A stretch of DNA of 19,031 bases from Candidatus Aquidulcis sp. (lineage in GTDB: Bacteria > Chloroflexota > Anaerolineae > Anaerolineales > E44-bin32): positions 3,752 to 22,782 of the forward strand of contig DYJB01000022.1 of NCBI GenBank assembly GCA_020723365.1, in the 5' to 3' direction. Within the stretch, counting starts at the first letter, position 1, and every line of letters starts with the position of its first letter. Positions 1 through 7,074 of the stretch are shown in pieces. Made by a program: the position numbers and the translations under genes. The notes beneath the pieces were generated by a model. That model searched no databases. It saw only the letters and a program-made list of their open reading frames with translations, and was not told the origin of the DNA.

Positions 1-1
1 G

Positions 2-319
2 ATCATCTCGGTCACGTTCGCCATCGGGGCGGCGTTGGCCGGAGCAGGGGGCGTGTTGTACGCCATCGCCTTTCCGTCGATCGTCTTCTGGATGGGGATC
101 ATCCCCGGATTGAAGGCCTTCGTGGCCGCCGTCCTGGGGGGCATCGGCAGCATTCCCGGCGCCTTCCTGGGCGCCATGATCATGGGGCAGGCGGAGACGC
201 TCAGCGCCGGGTACATCTCGACCCCGATGCGCGACGCCATTGCCTTCGCCATCCTGATCCTCGTTCTGCTCGTGCGCCCGACCGGCATCCTGGGCGAAGT
301 CGAGCGGGAGAAGGCATGA
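2..319 (+). CDS. livH: Branched-chain amino acid ABC transporter permease LivH, C-terminal part
   Basis: This is the last 105 residues of an inner-membrane permease whose start lies before the window. The frame is open from base 2. It reads through a segment rich in Gly and Ala, a hydrophobic stretch with the GGIGSIPGA motif, and a final membrane helix ending in VRPTGILGE. The GGIGS(I/V)xGA loop and the (R/K)PxGLxG tail are typical of LivH/LivM permeases. LivH and LivM together form the channel for leucine, isoleucine and valine (or related amides and urea in some homologues). The stop codon overlaps the livM start as ATGA, so translation is probably coupled. The substrate-binding protein is presumably upstream, outside the window, so the exact substrate cannot be fixed. 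An in-frame ATG at position 35 is internal and should not be taken as the start. Confidence 0.93.
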   Translation: MISVTFAIGAALAGAGGVLYAIAFPSIVFWMGIIPGLKAFVAAVLGGIGSIPGAFLGAMIMGQAETLSAGYISTPMRDAIAFAILILVLLVRPTGILGEVEREKA

Positions 320-1575
320 TGGCTCGAAAACTGGACCGCAATTCGATCCTCTTCTTCGGCGGCGCCCTGGTCCTGTTCGCCGTCGTCCAGATCCTGATCA
401 GCGTCGGCGTACTGACCGACTACTACTCGAACATCCTGCGCATCGGCGCCGTGATGGCGATTGTCAGCCTCGGCCTGAACCTGATCTACGGCTTCAACGG
501 CCAGTTCTCCCTCGGGCAATGGGGCTTCTACGCTATTGGCGCCTATGCCGCGGCCGATCTGACCTATCGCTGGTCCAAGCTCCATACCGCCAACGGCCTG
601 ACGGTGCTGCTGATGGTCGTGCTCTTCGTCGGCCTGGCCCTCTGGGGGCTTGGCCGCCTGCTGAGCCGCGTGCGCGGCCTCGACATCCTGTCGGCCTTCG
701 GCCTCTACCTGGTGGCGGTGTTCGCTGCCGCGTACCTCGGGGTCCGGGTGGGGGGGATGCTGGCCGAGCCCGTCACCGGCTTGCTCAACGCCATGCCGCC
801 CAAGCTGGCGTCCCAACTGGTCTTCTTCCTCGCCGTCCTGCTGGCCGGCGTTGTGGCGGCGGAGGTCGCCTACCTGTTCGGCTTGCCGGTCCTGACGCTG
901 GGCTCGGACTACTTCGGCATCGCCACGCTGGGCTTCACGATCATTGTCAAGGTGCTGCTCGACAACTCCGACACGATGTTCGGCTTCGAGGAGATGAAGG
1001 GCGCCCGCGGGATGATCGGCATTCCGCACGAGACCACGTGGGCCTGGGTGTTTGTCTTCCTGCTGGCGGTGGTGGTCATCACGAGAAACCTGCTGCACTC
1101 AAGCGAGGGCAGGGCGGTCGTCTCCGTGCGCGAGGATGAGATCGCCGCCAAGGCCATGGGGATTGACGTCGCCCGATACAAGAACCTGGCCTTTGTCATC
1201 GGCAGCCTGTTCGCCGGGCTGGCCGGCGCCCTCTATGCGCACATCAACGGCTTCCTGCATCCGGACAACTTCAATTTCATCCGGTCGTTCGATCCGATGA
1301 TCATCATCGTCTTCGGCGGCCTGGGCAGCGTCACCGGGACGGTCGTGGCCGCCTTCGGCTGGGCGATCCTGCTGGAGGGCGTGCTGCGCCTGTTCCTGCC
1401 CGCCGGCTTCGAAACGTGGCGCTTCGTCGTCTACCCGCTGCTTCTGCTGATCATGATGCTGCTGCGTCCCTCCGGGCTGCTGGGTGCCTTCGAGCTGCCG
1501 TTCTTGAAGCGGATCCTTCCGCCGCTGAAGGCAACCACGCCGGCGGCCACGGATGCCAAGGGAGGTCCGGCATGA
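316..1575 (+). CDS. livM: Branched-chain amino acid ABC transporter permease LivM
   Basis: This 419-residue protein is the second permease of the transporter, with about ten hydrophobic segments. Recognisable features are an early GFNGQFSLGQ motif, the YFGIATLGF segment, and the cytoplasmic coupling region VREDEIAAKAMGI. That region is the EAA-type loop that contacts the ATPases. It is followed by GGLGSVTGT and a closing RPSGLLG tail. The length matches the longer LivM class (E. coli LivM is about 425 residues). The start ATG lies in the ATGA overlap with livH. An ATG one codon later (319) is not in the overlap and is less likely. A glycine-rich segment near residues 110-160 contains extra hydrophobic helices. 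The protein ends in an Ala/Thr/Pro/Lys-rich tail in which the livG ribosome binding site is embedded. Confidence 0.95.
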   Translation: MMARKLDRNSILFFGGALVLFAVVQILISVGVLTDYYSNILRIGAVMAIVSLGLNLIYGFNGQFSLGQWGFYAIGAYAAADLTYRWSKLHTANGLTVLLMVVLFVGLALWGLGRLLSRVRGLDILSAFGLYLVAVFAAAYLGVRVGGMLAEPVTGLLNAMPPKLASQLVFFLAVLLAGVVAAEVAYLFGLPVLTLGSDYFGIATLGFTIIVKVLLDNSDTMFGFEEMKGARGMIGIPHETTWAWVFVFLLAVVVITRNLLHSSEGRAVVSVREDEIAAKAMGIDVARYKNLAFVIGSLFAGLAGALYAHINGFLHPDNFNFIRSFDPMIIIVFGGLGSVTGTVVAAFGWAILLEGVLRLFLPAGFETWRFVVYPLLLLIMMLLRPSGLLGAFELPFLKRILPPLKATTPAATDAKGGPA

Positions 1576-2402
1576 CCCCGCCCGCCGATCGACCTGTTGT
1601 GCTTGAGATCCAGGGACTGACCAAGTTCTTCGGAGGCCTCCGGGCGGTCTCCGACTTCGGAGTCACCATCCGCGAGCGCGAGCTGGTGGGGCTGATCGGC
1701 CCTAACGGAGCCGGCAAGACGACAGTCTTCAACATGATCACCGGTATCTACGTCCCTTCGGCCGGGTCGATCAAGTTCCAGGGGACGGAACTGGCCGAGA
1801 TGGCTCCGCATACGATCACCCAGATCGGGATCGCCCGCACCTTCCAGAATATCCGGCTGTTCCCGAACCTGACCGTGCTGGACAACGTGCGCATCGCCTA
1901 CCATCCCCACGCCGGCTATGGCATGCTGGATGCCCTGACGCACGGCGGCAAGTTCACCAGTTTGGAGCGCGAGCTGACGGAGAAGGCGCAGGACTTCCTG
2001 GGCGTCTTCCGCCTGCAGGACCGGCAGGGCGAAATCGCCCGCAACCTGCCATACGGCGAGCAGCGCCGACTGGAAATCGCGCGGGCCCTGGCGGCCGAGC
2101 CCAAGCTGCTGCTGCTGGACGAGCCGGCGGCGGGGATGAACCCGGCCGAAGTCGCCACGCTCATGGACCTGATCCACTTCATCCGTGACCGCTTCAGCCT
2201 GACCATCCTGCTCATCGAGCACCAGATGCGGGTCGTCATGGGGATCTGCGAGTGGATGTCGGTGATGGACTTCGGCGAGGTCATTGCCCGTGGCACGCCG
2301 CAGGAGATCCAGGCCAACCAGCGCGTGATCGAAGCCTACCTGGGCCGCGGGGCGGCGGCGCTGGCGCAGAAGCTCAGGGAGAAGCGCACCCATGCTGCTT
2401 GA
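1572..2402 (+). CDS. livG: Branched-chain amino acid ABC transporter ATP-binding protein LivG
   Basis: This 276-residue ATPase is one of the two nucleotide-binding subunits that power the LivHM permease. The Walker A motif GPNGAGKT is at residues 43-50. The Q-loop region follows as ARTFQNIRLF. The ABC signature is the LivG-type variant LPYGEQRRLEIARAL, and Walker B is LLLLDEP, with the switch His in LIEHQM. The C-terminal IEAYLG motif is typical of LivG. The ATG at 1572 was chosen because GGAGGT sits at 1561-1566 and because residue 1 then aligns with the family. The same frame is open upstream to 1416, but that stretch is the antisense-free shadow of livM and looks non-native. The gene overlaps livM by 4 bases and livF by 11 bases. 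Confidence 0.95.
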   Translation: MTPPADRPVVLEIQGLTKFFGGLRAVSDFGVTIRERELVGLIGPNGAGKTTVFNMITGIYVPSAGSIKFQGTELAEMAPHTITQIGIARTFQNIRLFPNLTVLDNVRIAYHPHAGYGMLDALTHGGKFTSLERELTEKAQDFLGVFRLQDRQGEIARNLPYGEQRRLEIARALAAEPKLLLLDEPAAGMNPAEVATLMDLIHFIRDRFSLTILLIEHQMRVVMGICEWMSVMDFGEVIARGTPQEIQANQRVIEAYLGRGAAALAQKLREKRTHAA

Positions 2403-3099
2403 CGTCCAGGACCTCAATGTCTCCTATGGCGCCATCCGCGCCCTGCAGGGCATCTCGTTCCACGTCGACGAAGGCGAGATCGTCACGCTCATCGGCGCCA
2501 ACGGCGCCGGCAAGTCGACCACGCTGAATACGATCTCGGGCCTGATCCCGGCGCAGTCGGGGGCGGTGCGCTTCCGCGATCAGGACATCACGCGCACAGC
2601 GGCGGAAACGATCGTGCGCCAGGGGATCATCCAGGTACCCGAGGGGCGCAAGATCTTCGCCATCCTGACGGTTCGCGAGAATCTGGAGATGGGCGCCTAC
2701 ACGCGGACCAGCAAGGCCGAGATGCAGTCCAGCATGGAGCGCGTCTTCCGCTCTTTTCCTCGCTTGAAGGAGCGCATCAATCAGCTGGGCGGCACGCTCT
2801 CCGGCGGCGAGCAGCAGATGCTGGCCATCGCCCGGGGGATGATGGCCCAGCCGGGGCTGCTCCTGCTGGATGAGCCATCGATGGGCCTGTCCCCGCTGCT
2901 GGTGGAGGAGATCTTCGGCATCATCCAGGAGATCAACTCCCAGGGCACGAGCATCCTGCTCGTCGAGCAAAACGCCCAGATGGCGCTGTCGCTGGCGGAC
3001 CGGGGCTACGTGCTCGAAACCGGCAAGGTGGTCATGGAGGGCGGCGGCCAGGAGCTGCTGCATGACCCCAAAGTGGCGGCGGCCTACCTGGGGGCCTAG
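2392..3099 (+). CDS. livF: Branched-chain amino acid ABC transporter ATP-binding protein LivF
   Basis: This 235-residue ATPase is the second nucleotide-binding subunit of the branched-chain amino acid importer. It shows Walker A GANGAGKS, the LivF-typical VPEGRKIF motif after the Q-loop, signature LSGGEQQMLAIAR, Walker B LLLLDEPSMGLSP, and a switch His position occupied by Gln in LVEQNA. That Gln is normal for LivF proteins. The C-terminus AAYLGA matches the family. The length is typical (E. coli LivF is 237). The start at 2392 lies inside livG, with GGGAG about ten bases upstream, so the gene is likely translationally coupled. It is the last gene of the operon and is followed by a strong terminator hairpin at 3151-3180. 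Confidence 0.96.
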   Translation: MLLDVQDLNVSYGAIRALQGISFHVDEGEIVTLIGANGAGKSTTLNTISGLIPAQSGAVRFRDQDITRTAAETIVRQGIIQVPEGRKIFAILTVRENLEMGAYTRTSKAEMQSSMERVFRSFPRLKERINQLGGTLSGGEQQMLAIARGMMAQPGLLLLDEPSMGLSPLLVEEIFGIIQEINSQGTSILLVEQNAQMALSLADRGYVLETGKVVMEGGGQELLHDPKVAAAYLGA

Positions 3100-3150
3100 G
3101 CGGCGGCAACAAGCCCAGTGGCGGTGGACGCCGCGAGAAACGCGAACACA

Positions 3151-3180
3151 GAAGGCCGGCGGGAGTTCCCGCCGGCCTTC
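3151..3180 (+). terminator. Intrinsic terminator of the liv operon
   Basis: Bases 3151-3164 and 3167-3180 are perfect reverse complements (GAAGGCCGGCGGGA and its complement), forming a 13-14 bp GC-rich hairpin with a minimal loop. A short T-containing tail, TCCTTT, follows on the plus strand. The hairpin lies about 50 bases after the livF stop. It also lies in the gap with the oppositely oriented membrane protein gene ending at 3210, so it may serve both directions, although the minus-strand tail has no clear T run. Confidence 0.85.
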
Positions 3181-3209
3181 TCCTTTGGCTGCCCACCGAC
3201 CAACTCGAG

Positions 3210-3572
3210 CTACGAGGTCATCAGCTGGCGGACGTCCTGCCGATCGAGGCGCAGCAGGAACCACACCGACAGGGCGATGCTGGCCAGCCCGGTGACGATC
3301 CAGGGGAGGTTGACCACAGGATCGTCACCAACCAGCGTCACGGCCTGCGAGAAGAACATCATCAGGCGGATGATGACGTTAAGTCCCTGCGAGAAGATGC
3401 TCAGGGTGAGGGCCCACGAGCGCCGCCGCAGGACCATGTACCCCAACGCCAGGTAGGCGATCGCCACCACGGCCAGAACCGCCGCGCCCGAAGCCATCAG
3501 AGAAGGGGGATAGAGGATGAGCGGGATGACCTGAAGGAAGAAGAGCGGCGCCAGTCGACGGGCTGAGGACAT
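3210..3572 (-). CDS. Small four-helix membrane protein, function unknown
   Basis: This 120-residue protein is dominated by hydrophobic segments at about residues 8-28, 31-49, 55-75 and 88-107, separated by short loops such as LRRRSW. It ends in a charged cytoplasmic-looking tail (RLDRQDVRQ). No enzyme motif, binding motif or signal peptide cleavage site is visible. The ATG at 3572 is supported by a GGAG ribosome binding site 8 bases upstream. A near-consensus promoter lies about 30 bases further up (3609-3637), so the gene is transcribed on its own even though the recombinase gene lies just upstream in the same direction. It is probably a conserved hypothetical of Chloroflexota. I cannot assign a function. 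Confidence 0.75.
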   Translation of the reverse strand: MSSARRLAPLFFLQVIPLILYPPSLMASGAAVLAVVAIAYLALGYMVLRRRSWALTLSIFSQGLNVIIRLMMFFSQAVTLVGDDPVVNLPWIVTGLASIALSVWFLLRLDRQDVRQLMTS

Positions 3573-3608
3573 AGGGTTGCTCCGCGGTCAGTGTCGAATG
3601 ATGCGTTG

Positions 3609-3637
3609 ATGCTATCCGAGGTCGGATGGGCTGTCAA
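3609..3637 (-). promoter_or_regulatory. Near-consensus sigma-70-type promoter for the small membrane protein gene
   Basis: Read on the minus strand, this is TTGACA (3637-3632), a 17-base spacer, and TAGCAT (3614-3609). The -35 element is a perfect consensus and overlaps the stop codon of the recombinase gene. The predicted transcription start near 3602 gives a leader of about 30 bases that contains the GGAG ribosome binding site. The spacer contains an inverted repeat described separately. Confidence 0.72.
3614..3627. promoter_or_regulatory. Inverted repeat inside the promoter spacer, candidate operator
   Basis: ATCCGA-GG-TCGGAT is a perfect 6-bp inverted repeat with a 2-base centre. It sits between the -35 and -10 elements of the promoter at 3609-3637 and touches the -10. 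A dimeric regulator bound here would cover the promoter. It has no following T run, so a terminator role for the recombinase gene is unlikely. Confidence 0.4.
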
Positions 3638-4668
3638 CGGGCGCCAGGATCAAGGCCTGAGTTGTCGAAGATCTCGGCATAGCCCTGGTCGAGTTCATCG
3701 TCCGCCAGGTGGGCATAGCGCTGCGTGACGGTGATGCTGCGATGGCGGGCGAGCTCCTGGGCCAGCTTGAGATTCCCGCCCGAGCCGCGCAGCACGGCGG
3801 TGACGAAGTAGTGGCGAAAGGCGTGCGGCGTGATGGCGCCCATCATGCGGTCACCGAGAGCCTCCGCCGCCCGGGCATGCACGATGGCGCGTCCGGTGGC
3901 CGTGGACATGGGTGAGATGCGTCGGCCCGCGCCCTTGTCGTGCCTGGCAAAAAGCGCCAGGGAAGGCAGGGGTCGGCCCGAGGCGCCGTCTCCCGACGCC
4001 CGCGCCGCCAGGTAATCCCGCAGCGCCTCCAGGGCGCGGCGCGAGAAGCGGACGACCGCCTGCCGATTGCCTTTGCCGATCAACACGGCGCGGCCCTCGT
4101 GCCAGTCCAGGTCGCCGCGGCGCAGGGCGCAGGCCTCGTGGACACGCAGGCCGGTGTCCGCCAGCGTCAGCAGGAAGGCCCGATCGCGCAGATGGCGCAG
4201 TTGCTCCGCAGCATCCTTGGTGGGAGCCGTGCGCAGCCGCTGCGCGTAGGCGAGGATGCTCTCGATCGCCTCGCGCGGGAACTGCGGAAGGCGCTGGCCC
4301 GGCCTGCGAGCTCGCTGGCGAATGATCTGCTGCAGGCGCGGCAGGTTGACGTCCGCCAGTCCTTCGGCAGCCAGGTACTCGTACCAGGCGCGGGCCGCAG
4401 CCAGGTAGAGACGCTCGGTGGCGGGTGAGAGCGTCTTGAGCGAGCCGGCGAAGGAACTCAGCCACGCCTCGCGCGCCTCTCCGCAGGCCACCTCGTGCGG
4501 GTCGAACCCCTGGCGCTCCAGCGCCCCCTGGAATGCACGCAGGGCGTTTCCGTACGTCCGGGCGGTGTTGGGGCTGCGCGACTGGCGCACGCCGTCAAGG
4601 AAGGCTTTCATGCTTGCCGAGAGCGTGAGTTCGGGTGCTGCCACAGGCTGGCGGGGTGTCGTCATCAT
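3634..4668 (-). CDS. Tyrosine recombinase / phage-type integrase (XerC/XerD-like)
   Basis: This 344-residue recombinase has an N-terminal SAM-like core-binding domain (about residues 12-105, with SPNTARTYGNALRAF) and a C-terminal catalytic domain (about 130-335). All catalytic residues are present: R175 (TGLRVHEAC), K199 (GKGN), H282 and R285 (HAFRH), H309 (ARHRS) and the nucleophile Y318 (TQRYAH). It cuts and rejoins DNA through a 3'-phosphotyrosine link. The ATG pair at 4668/4665 was chosen because a good promoter lies at 4706-4734, which would place transcription start near 4699. The open frame extends to a GTG at 4752 and an ATG at 4710, but these fall in or before that promoter. No phage, transposon or attachment-site features are visible nearby, so it could be a chromosomal Xer-type enzyme or a domesticated integrase. 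Confidence 0.88.
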   Translation of the reverse strand: MMTTPRQPVAAPELTLSASMKAFLDGVRQSRSPNTARTYGNALRAFQGALERQGFDPHEVACGEAREAWLSSFAGSLKTLSPATERLYLAAARAWYEYLAAEGLADVNLPRLQQIIRQRARRPGQRLPQFPREAIESILAYAQRLRTAPTKDAAEQLRHLRDRAFLLTLADTGLRVHEACALRRGDLDWHEGRAVLIGKGNRQAVVRFSRRALEALRDYLAARASGDGASGRPLPSLALFARHDKGAGRRISPMSTATGRAIVHARAAEALGDRMMGAITPHAFRHYFVTAVLRGSGGNLKLAQELARHRSITVTQRYAHLADDELDQGYAEIFDNSGLDPGAR

Positions 4669-4705
4669 CTTCTGAGCCCGGGAAGGTATGCTTGCGCTTA
4701 TCGGA

Positions 4706-4734
4706 AGCATACAAGGAATCCGGTCCGAAGTCAA
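4706..4734 (-). promoter_or_regulatory. Sigma-70-type promoter for the recombinase gene
   Basis: On the minus strand this reads TTGACT (4734-4729), a 17-base spacer, then TATGCT (4711-4706). The match at both boxes and the ideal spacing make it one of the best promoters in the window. It decides the recombinase start, because the upstream candidate codons overlap the promoter itself. The leader would be about 30 bases with only a weak AGAAG before the ATG. Confidence 0.68.
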
Positions 4735-4931
4735 CCCCTCCCTAGCGGGCACACAGGGCCGGCGGAGGTGATGGGGACTCAGGACATCGGCAGAAGCGCA
4801 CCCGGCGCGCGAGGGATTGGGCGGAGGCTGCTGCCAGGCTCGATGGCGGCTGCCCTCCCCACTCCGGCGCTCGACGCTTCAACTCCGCACGGAGTGAGGC
4901 GACCACATCGCGGCAAACCGGCTGGCGCCGT

Positions 4932-5960
4932 TCAGGAGGACTTGCCGGCGTCCAACGCCTGATAGGTGCGCAGGATGCGGACGACGTCACCCCGCTGGTA
5001 GCAGCGGTCGAAGGCGTCAACCATGGCCGGGTCGAAGAGGCGCCCGGACTGCGTCGTGATCTCGGTGTGCGCCTGATCGGCCGTGACAGCGGAGTGATAC
5101 GGGCGATCCGAGGTCATGGCATCGAATGCGTCCACGATCGCCAGCAGGCGGGCAGTCTCCGGGATGGCGGTTTCGCGCACGCCTTCCGGGTAGCCCGAGC
5201 CATCCCAGCGCTCGTGATGTGCCCGGATGGTGGGCACGGCCGGCGCCAGGTAGGGAATGCCCTCGATCATGCGGGCGCCGACGCGTGGATGCTCGCGCAT
5301 CTCCGCCCACTCATCCTTGCTCAAGGGACCCGTCTTGCGCAGGATCGCTTCGGGGATGGAGATCTTGCCGATGTCGTGCAGGATGGCGCCGAACTCGAGC
5401 GTCTCCAGGCGGTCTTCAGGCCACGCCAGCTCGCGTGCCACGGCCTGGGCATAGGCGTTGACGCGCTCGACATGGTAGCGGGTGTACTGGTCCCGCGACT
5501 CGATGGCGTTGGCCAGGGCCCGCAGGCTGGCCTTGTAGGCGGCTTTGAGCTGCGCCACGAGCAGCTCGTCCGTGCGCTGCAAGCGGGCCCGCACGGCCGC
5601 CAGCAACTCCTGGCTGGTGATGGGCTTGGTGATGTAGTCATCGGCGCCCAGGCTCTTGGCGGCGAAGATGTCCTCGCGTGTGCCGCGGGCGGTCAGGAAG
5701 ATGAAGGGGATCGTGGCCGCGTCGGGAATACGGCGCACCGAGTCGAACAGCTCGATTCCGTCCATGATCGGCATCGAGATATCCGAGAGGATCAGGTTCG
5801 GCCGCTCGCGGCCAAGGATCTCCAGCGCCACCTGCCCGTTGGGCGCAGGGGATACGACGTAGCCTGCGGACTCAAGGATGTCCCGCAGGGCAATCAGCAT
5901 GGCGGGGTCGTCCTCGACCACCAGCAGGTGCGCCGCCGGTTTCTGGTTTGCGTCAGGCAT
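4932..5960 (-). CDS. Response regulator with HD-GYP domain (RpfG-like c-di-GMP phosphodiesterase)
   Basis: This 342-residue protein combines an N-terminal receiver domain (about 10-128) and a C-terminal HD-GYP domain (about 140-335). The receiver has the acidic pair E16-D17, phosphoacceptor D60 (LILSDISMP), T90 and K112 (TKP). The HD-GYP domain has H163, the HD pair H195-D196 followed by IGK, H224, the HH pair 248-249, and GYP at 256-258. It also has the DAFDAMTSDRPY stretch. A complete set of this kind normally hydrolyses cyclic di-GMP, with activity gated by phosphorylation of D60. ATG 5960 is supported by GGGAG five bases upstream. The frame is open further upstream to 6038, but that part resembles leader sequence. 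No histidine kinase is adjacent, so the partner is elsewhere. Confidence 0.93.
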   Translation of the reverse strand: MPDANQKPAAHLLVVEDDPAMLIALRDILESAGYVVSPAPNGQVALEILGRERPNLILSDISMPIMDGIELFDSVRRIPDAATIPFIFLTARGTREDIFAAKSLGADDYITKPITSQELLAAVRARLQRTDELLVAQLKAAYKASLRALANAIESRDQYTRYHVERVNAYAQAVARELAWPEDRLETLEFGAILHDIGKISIPEAILRKTGPLSKDEWAEMREHPRVGARMIEGIPYLAPAVPTIRAHHERWDGSGYPEGVRETAIPETARLLAIVDAFDAMTSDRPYHSAVTADQAHTEITTQSGRLFDPAMVDAFDRCYQRGDVVRILRTYQALDAGKSS

Positions 5961-6000
5961 ACGGCTCCCGGTCCCCGCCCTTCCCCAGCGGATGGGACCC

Positions 6001-6029
6001 ATTATTCTGCACGTTCCATCCCTGTGCAA
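6001..6029 (-). promoter_or_regulatory. Possible promoter of the HD-GYP gene
   Basis: On the minus strand TTGCAC (6029-6024), 17 bases, then AATAAT (6006-6001). The -35 matches only TTG well. The position gives a leader of about 34 bases ending in the GGGAG ribosome binding site. It supports starting the gene at 5960 instead of 6038. Confidence 0.45.
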
Positions 6030-6057
6030 GCCCGCCACCAGCCCGAGCGGCGGGGCC

Positions 6058-6468
6058 TCAAGCTTCCTTCAACCTCTGGTAGCAGCCCACCCACAGGCTG
6101 CTCAAGTCCCGCGCCTTCGTGGTGCGGGAGGGCGGGAGGTGAGGCTCGATGCTCAGGGAATGCCTGCAGGCTGCGCCCAGGTCCCCGGCCTCCAACGCCT
6201 TGAGGATCGTGTCCACACTCGTCCCCACCCAGGCCCAGCTTCGGCGGAACTGGTCCGCCTTCACCCAGTAGGCGCGGCGTTCCCAGGCCTCCGCCGTGGG
6301 CTCGATCGAGGCCTGAACCTGCTTCAGCGCCAGCAGGATGAAGGCGAGACGATCCCGCAGCTGGGCATCGGAGCCGGCTGTGTCCAGCGCCGGCAGAGTG
6401 CCCCGGATTGAGGCCAGGAGCGCGGTGCGCAGTCTCGAAGGGGAGTCGGGGCGAATCACGCGCGACAT
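6058..6468 (-). CDS. Conserved-looking 136-residue protein of unknown function
   Basis: The predicted protein is soluble and mostly alpha-helical, with no signal peptide or membrane segment. It begins MSRVIRPDSPSRLRTALL. The middle is helical and hydrophobic (LAFILLALKQVQASIEP), followed by a Trp-rich part (ERRAYWVKADQFRRSWAWVG), and it closes with SSLWVGCYQRL. The spacing of Trp, Arg and Leu looks like a genuine protein, and it recalls small conserved hypotheticals in Anaerolineae, though I cannot name a family. ATG 6468 is preferred because a TATAAT box lies just upstream (6486-6481). The frame is open much further up, to 7077, but that part is the antisense of smpB. The gene ends about 100 bases before the HD-GYP start on the same strand. 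Confidence 0.66.
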   Translation of the reverse strand: MSRVIRPDSPSRLRTALLASIRGTLPALDTAGSDAQLRDRLAFILLALKQVQASIEPTAEAWERRAYWVKADQFRRSWAWVGTSVDTILKALEAGDLGAACRHSLSIEPHLPPSRTTKARDLSSLWVGCYQRLKEA

Positions 6469-6480
6469 GGACGATGGCCC

Positions 6481-6486
6481 ATTATA
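6481..6486 (-). promoter_or_regulatory. TATAAT -10 box, almost leaderless start of the 136-aa gene
   Basis: The minus strand reads TATAAT, then 12 bases, then the ATG at 6468. With initiation about 7 bases after the box the leader would be only around 6 bases and contains no Shine-Dalgarno motif. No good -35 is visible. Confidence 0.5.
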
Positions 6487-6551
6487 GCCTTCCGCAGGCA
6501 CACCCGATGCGGGGCGCGGGCGACCGACGGTCACGGAGCTGCGCCCGAGCG

Positions 6552-6560
6552 TGCTAGAAT
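6552..6560 (+). promoter_or_regulatory. Extended -10 promoter of smpB
   Basis: TGC-TAGAAT matches the extended -10 pattern TGn-TAnnnT. No convincing -35 is seen, which is usual for extended -10 promoters. The leader to the smpB ATG would be about 40 bases and includes a GGCGCC...GGCGCC inverted repeat (6570-6575 and 6586-6591) just before the ribosome binding site. Confidence 0.5.
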
Positions 6561-6606
6561 CGCGTGCCAGGCGCCCCAGCTCTGTGGCGCCTCCTGAGGT
6601 CCGCCC

Positions 6607-7074
6607 ATGGCCGATGAAGGCCTGAAGGTCATCGCTTCCAACCGCAAAGCGGCCCATGACTACTTTCTGGGCGATCGCCTGGAGGCGGGGCTCGTCCTGC
6701 AGGGCTCCGAGATCAAGTCCGTGCGCGCCGGACAGGTCAGCCTGCGGGAGGCCTATATCAAGACCGACGGCCAGCAGGCGTGGCTTGTGAATGCGCACAT
6801 CGCCCCGTACGATCCGGCCAGCCGGCTGAATCATGACCCCAAGCGCGACCGCAAGCTGCTCCTGCACCGCAAGGAGATCGCGCGCGCCCAGGAGCATGTG
6901 CGGCAGCGTGGCGAGACGCTCGTCCCGGTGCGGCTGTACCTCAAGCGGGGCCGAGCCAAGCTCGAGGTCGCCTTCGCCCGAGGCAAGCGCTCCTACGACA
7001 AGCGGCAGGCAGCTGCCGCCAAGGACGCCCGGCGCGAGATGGAACGCGCCCTGGGGCGGCGAAGGGACCGATGA
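6607..7074 (+). CDS. smpB: SsrA-binding protein SmpB
   Basis: This 155-residue protein binds the tRNA-like domain of tmRNA and brings it to stalled ribosomes in trans-translation. It has the family's early signature (KVIASNRKAAHDYF), the LQGSEIKSVRAGQVSLREAYI stretch, the NAHIAPY segment, and the HDPKRDRKLLLH tmRNA-contact motif. The basic C-terminal tail ends KDARREMERALGRRRDR. The tail normally folds into the empty mRNA channel. Length is normal. ATG 6607 has GAGGT at 6596-6600. The tmRNA gene itself lies about 0.9 kb downstream on the same strand, and the gene between them starts in an ATGA overlap with the smpB stop. Confidence 0.97.
   Translation: MADEGLKVIASNRKAAHDYFLGDRLEAGLVLQGSEIKSVRAGQVSLREAYIKTDGQQAWLVNAHIAPYDPASRLNHDPKRDRKLLLHRKEIARAQEHVRQRGETLVPVRLYLKRGRAKLEVAFARGKRSYDKRQAAAAKDARREMERALGRRRDR

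Noticed and set aside
1416..1571. In-frame extension upstream of livG
   Set aside because: It lies inside livM, has no family similarity, and the GGAGGT site supports the ATG at 1572.
1431..2417. Long open frame antisense to livG
   Set aside because: High GC content leaves long antisense frames; composition is rich in Arg, Gln and His with no domain, and livG is certain.
3634..4734. Idea that the recombinase marks a prophage or integrative element
   Set aside because: No phage genes, no flanking direct repeats, no adjacent tRNA and no change in base composition are visible around it.
4882..4895. ACTCCG-CA-CGGAGT hairpin after the HD-GYP gene
   Set aside because: It is short, with too small a loop and no T run on either strand, so I did not call it a terminator.
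4742..5020. Minus-strand 92-codon frame between the HD-GYP and recombinase genes
   Set aside because: About 90 bases overlap the HD-GYP gene in another frame, it is Ser/Pro/Arg-rich with no motif, and no ribosome binding site is evident; it is probably not a gene.
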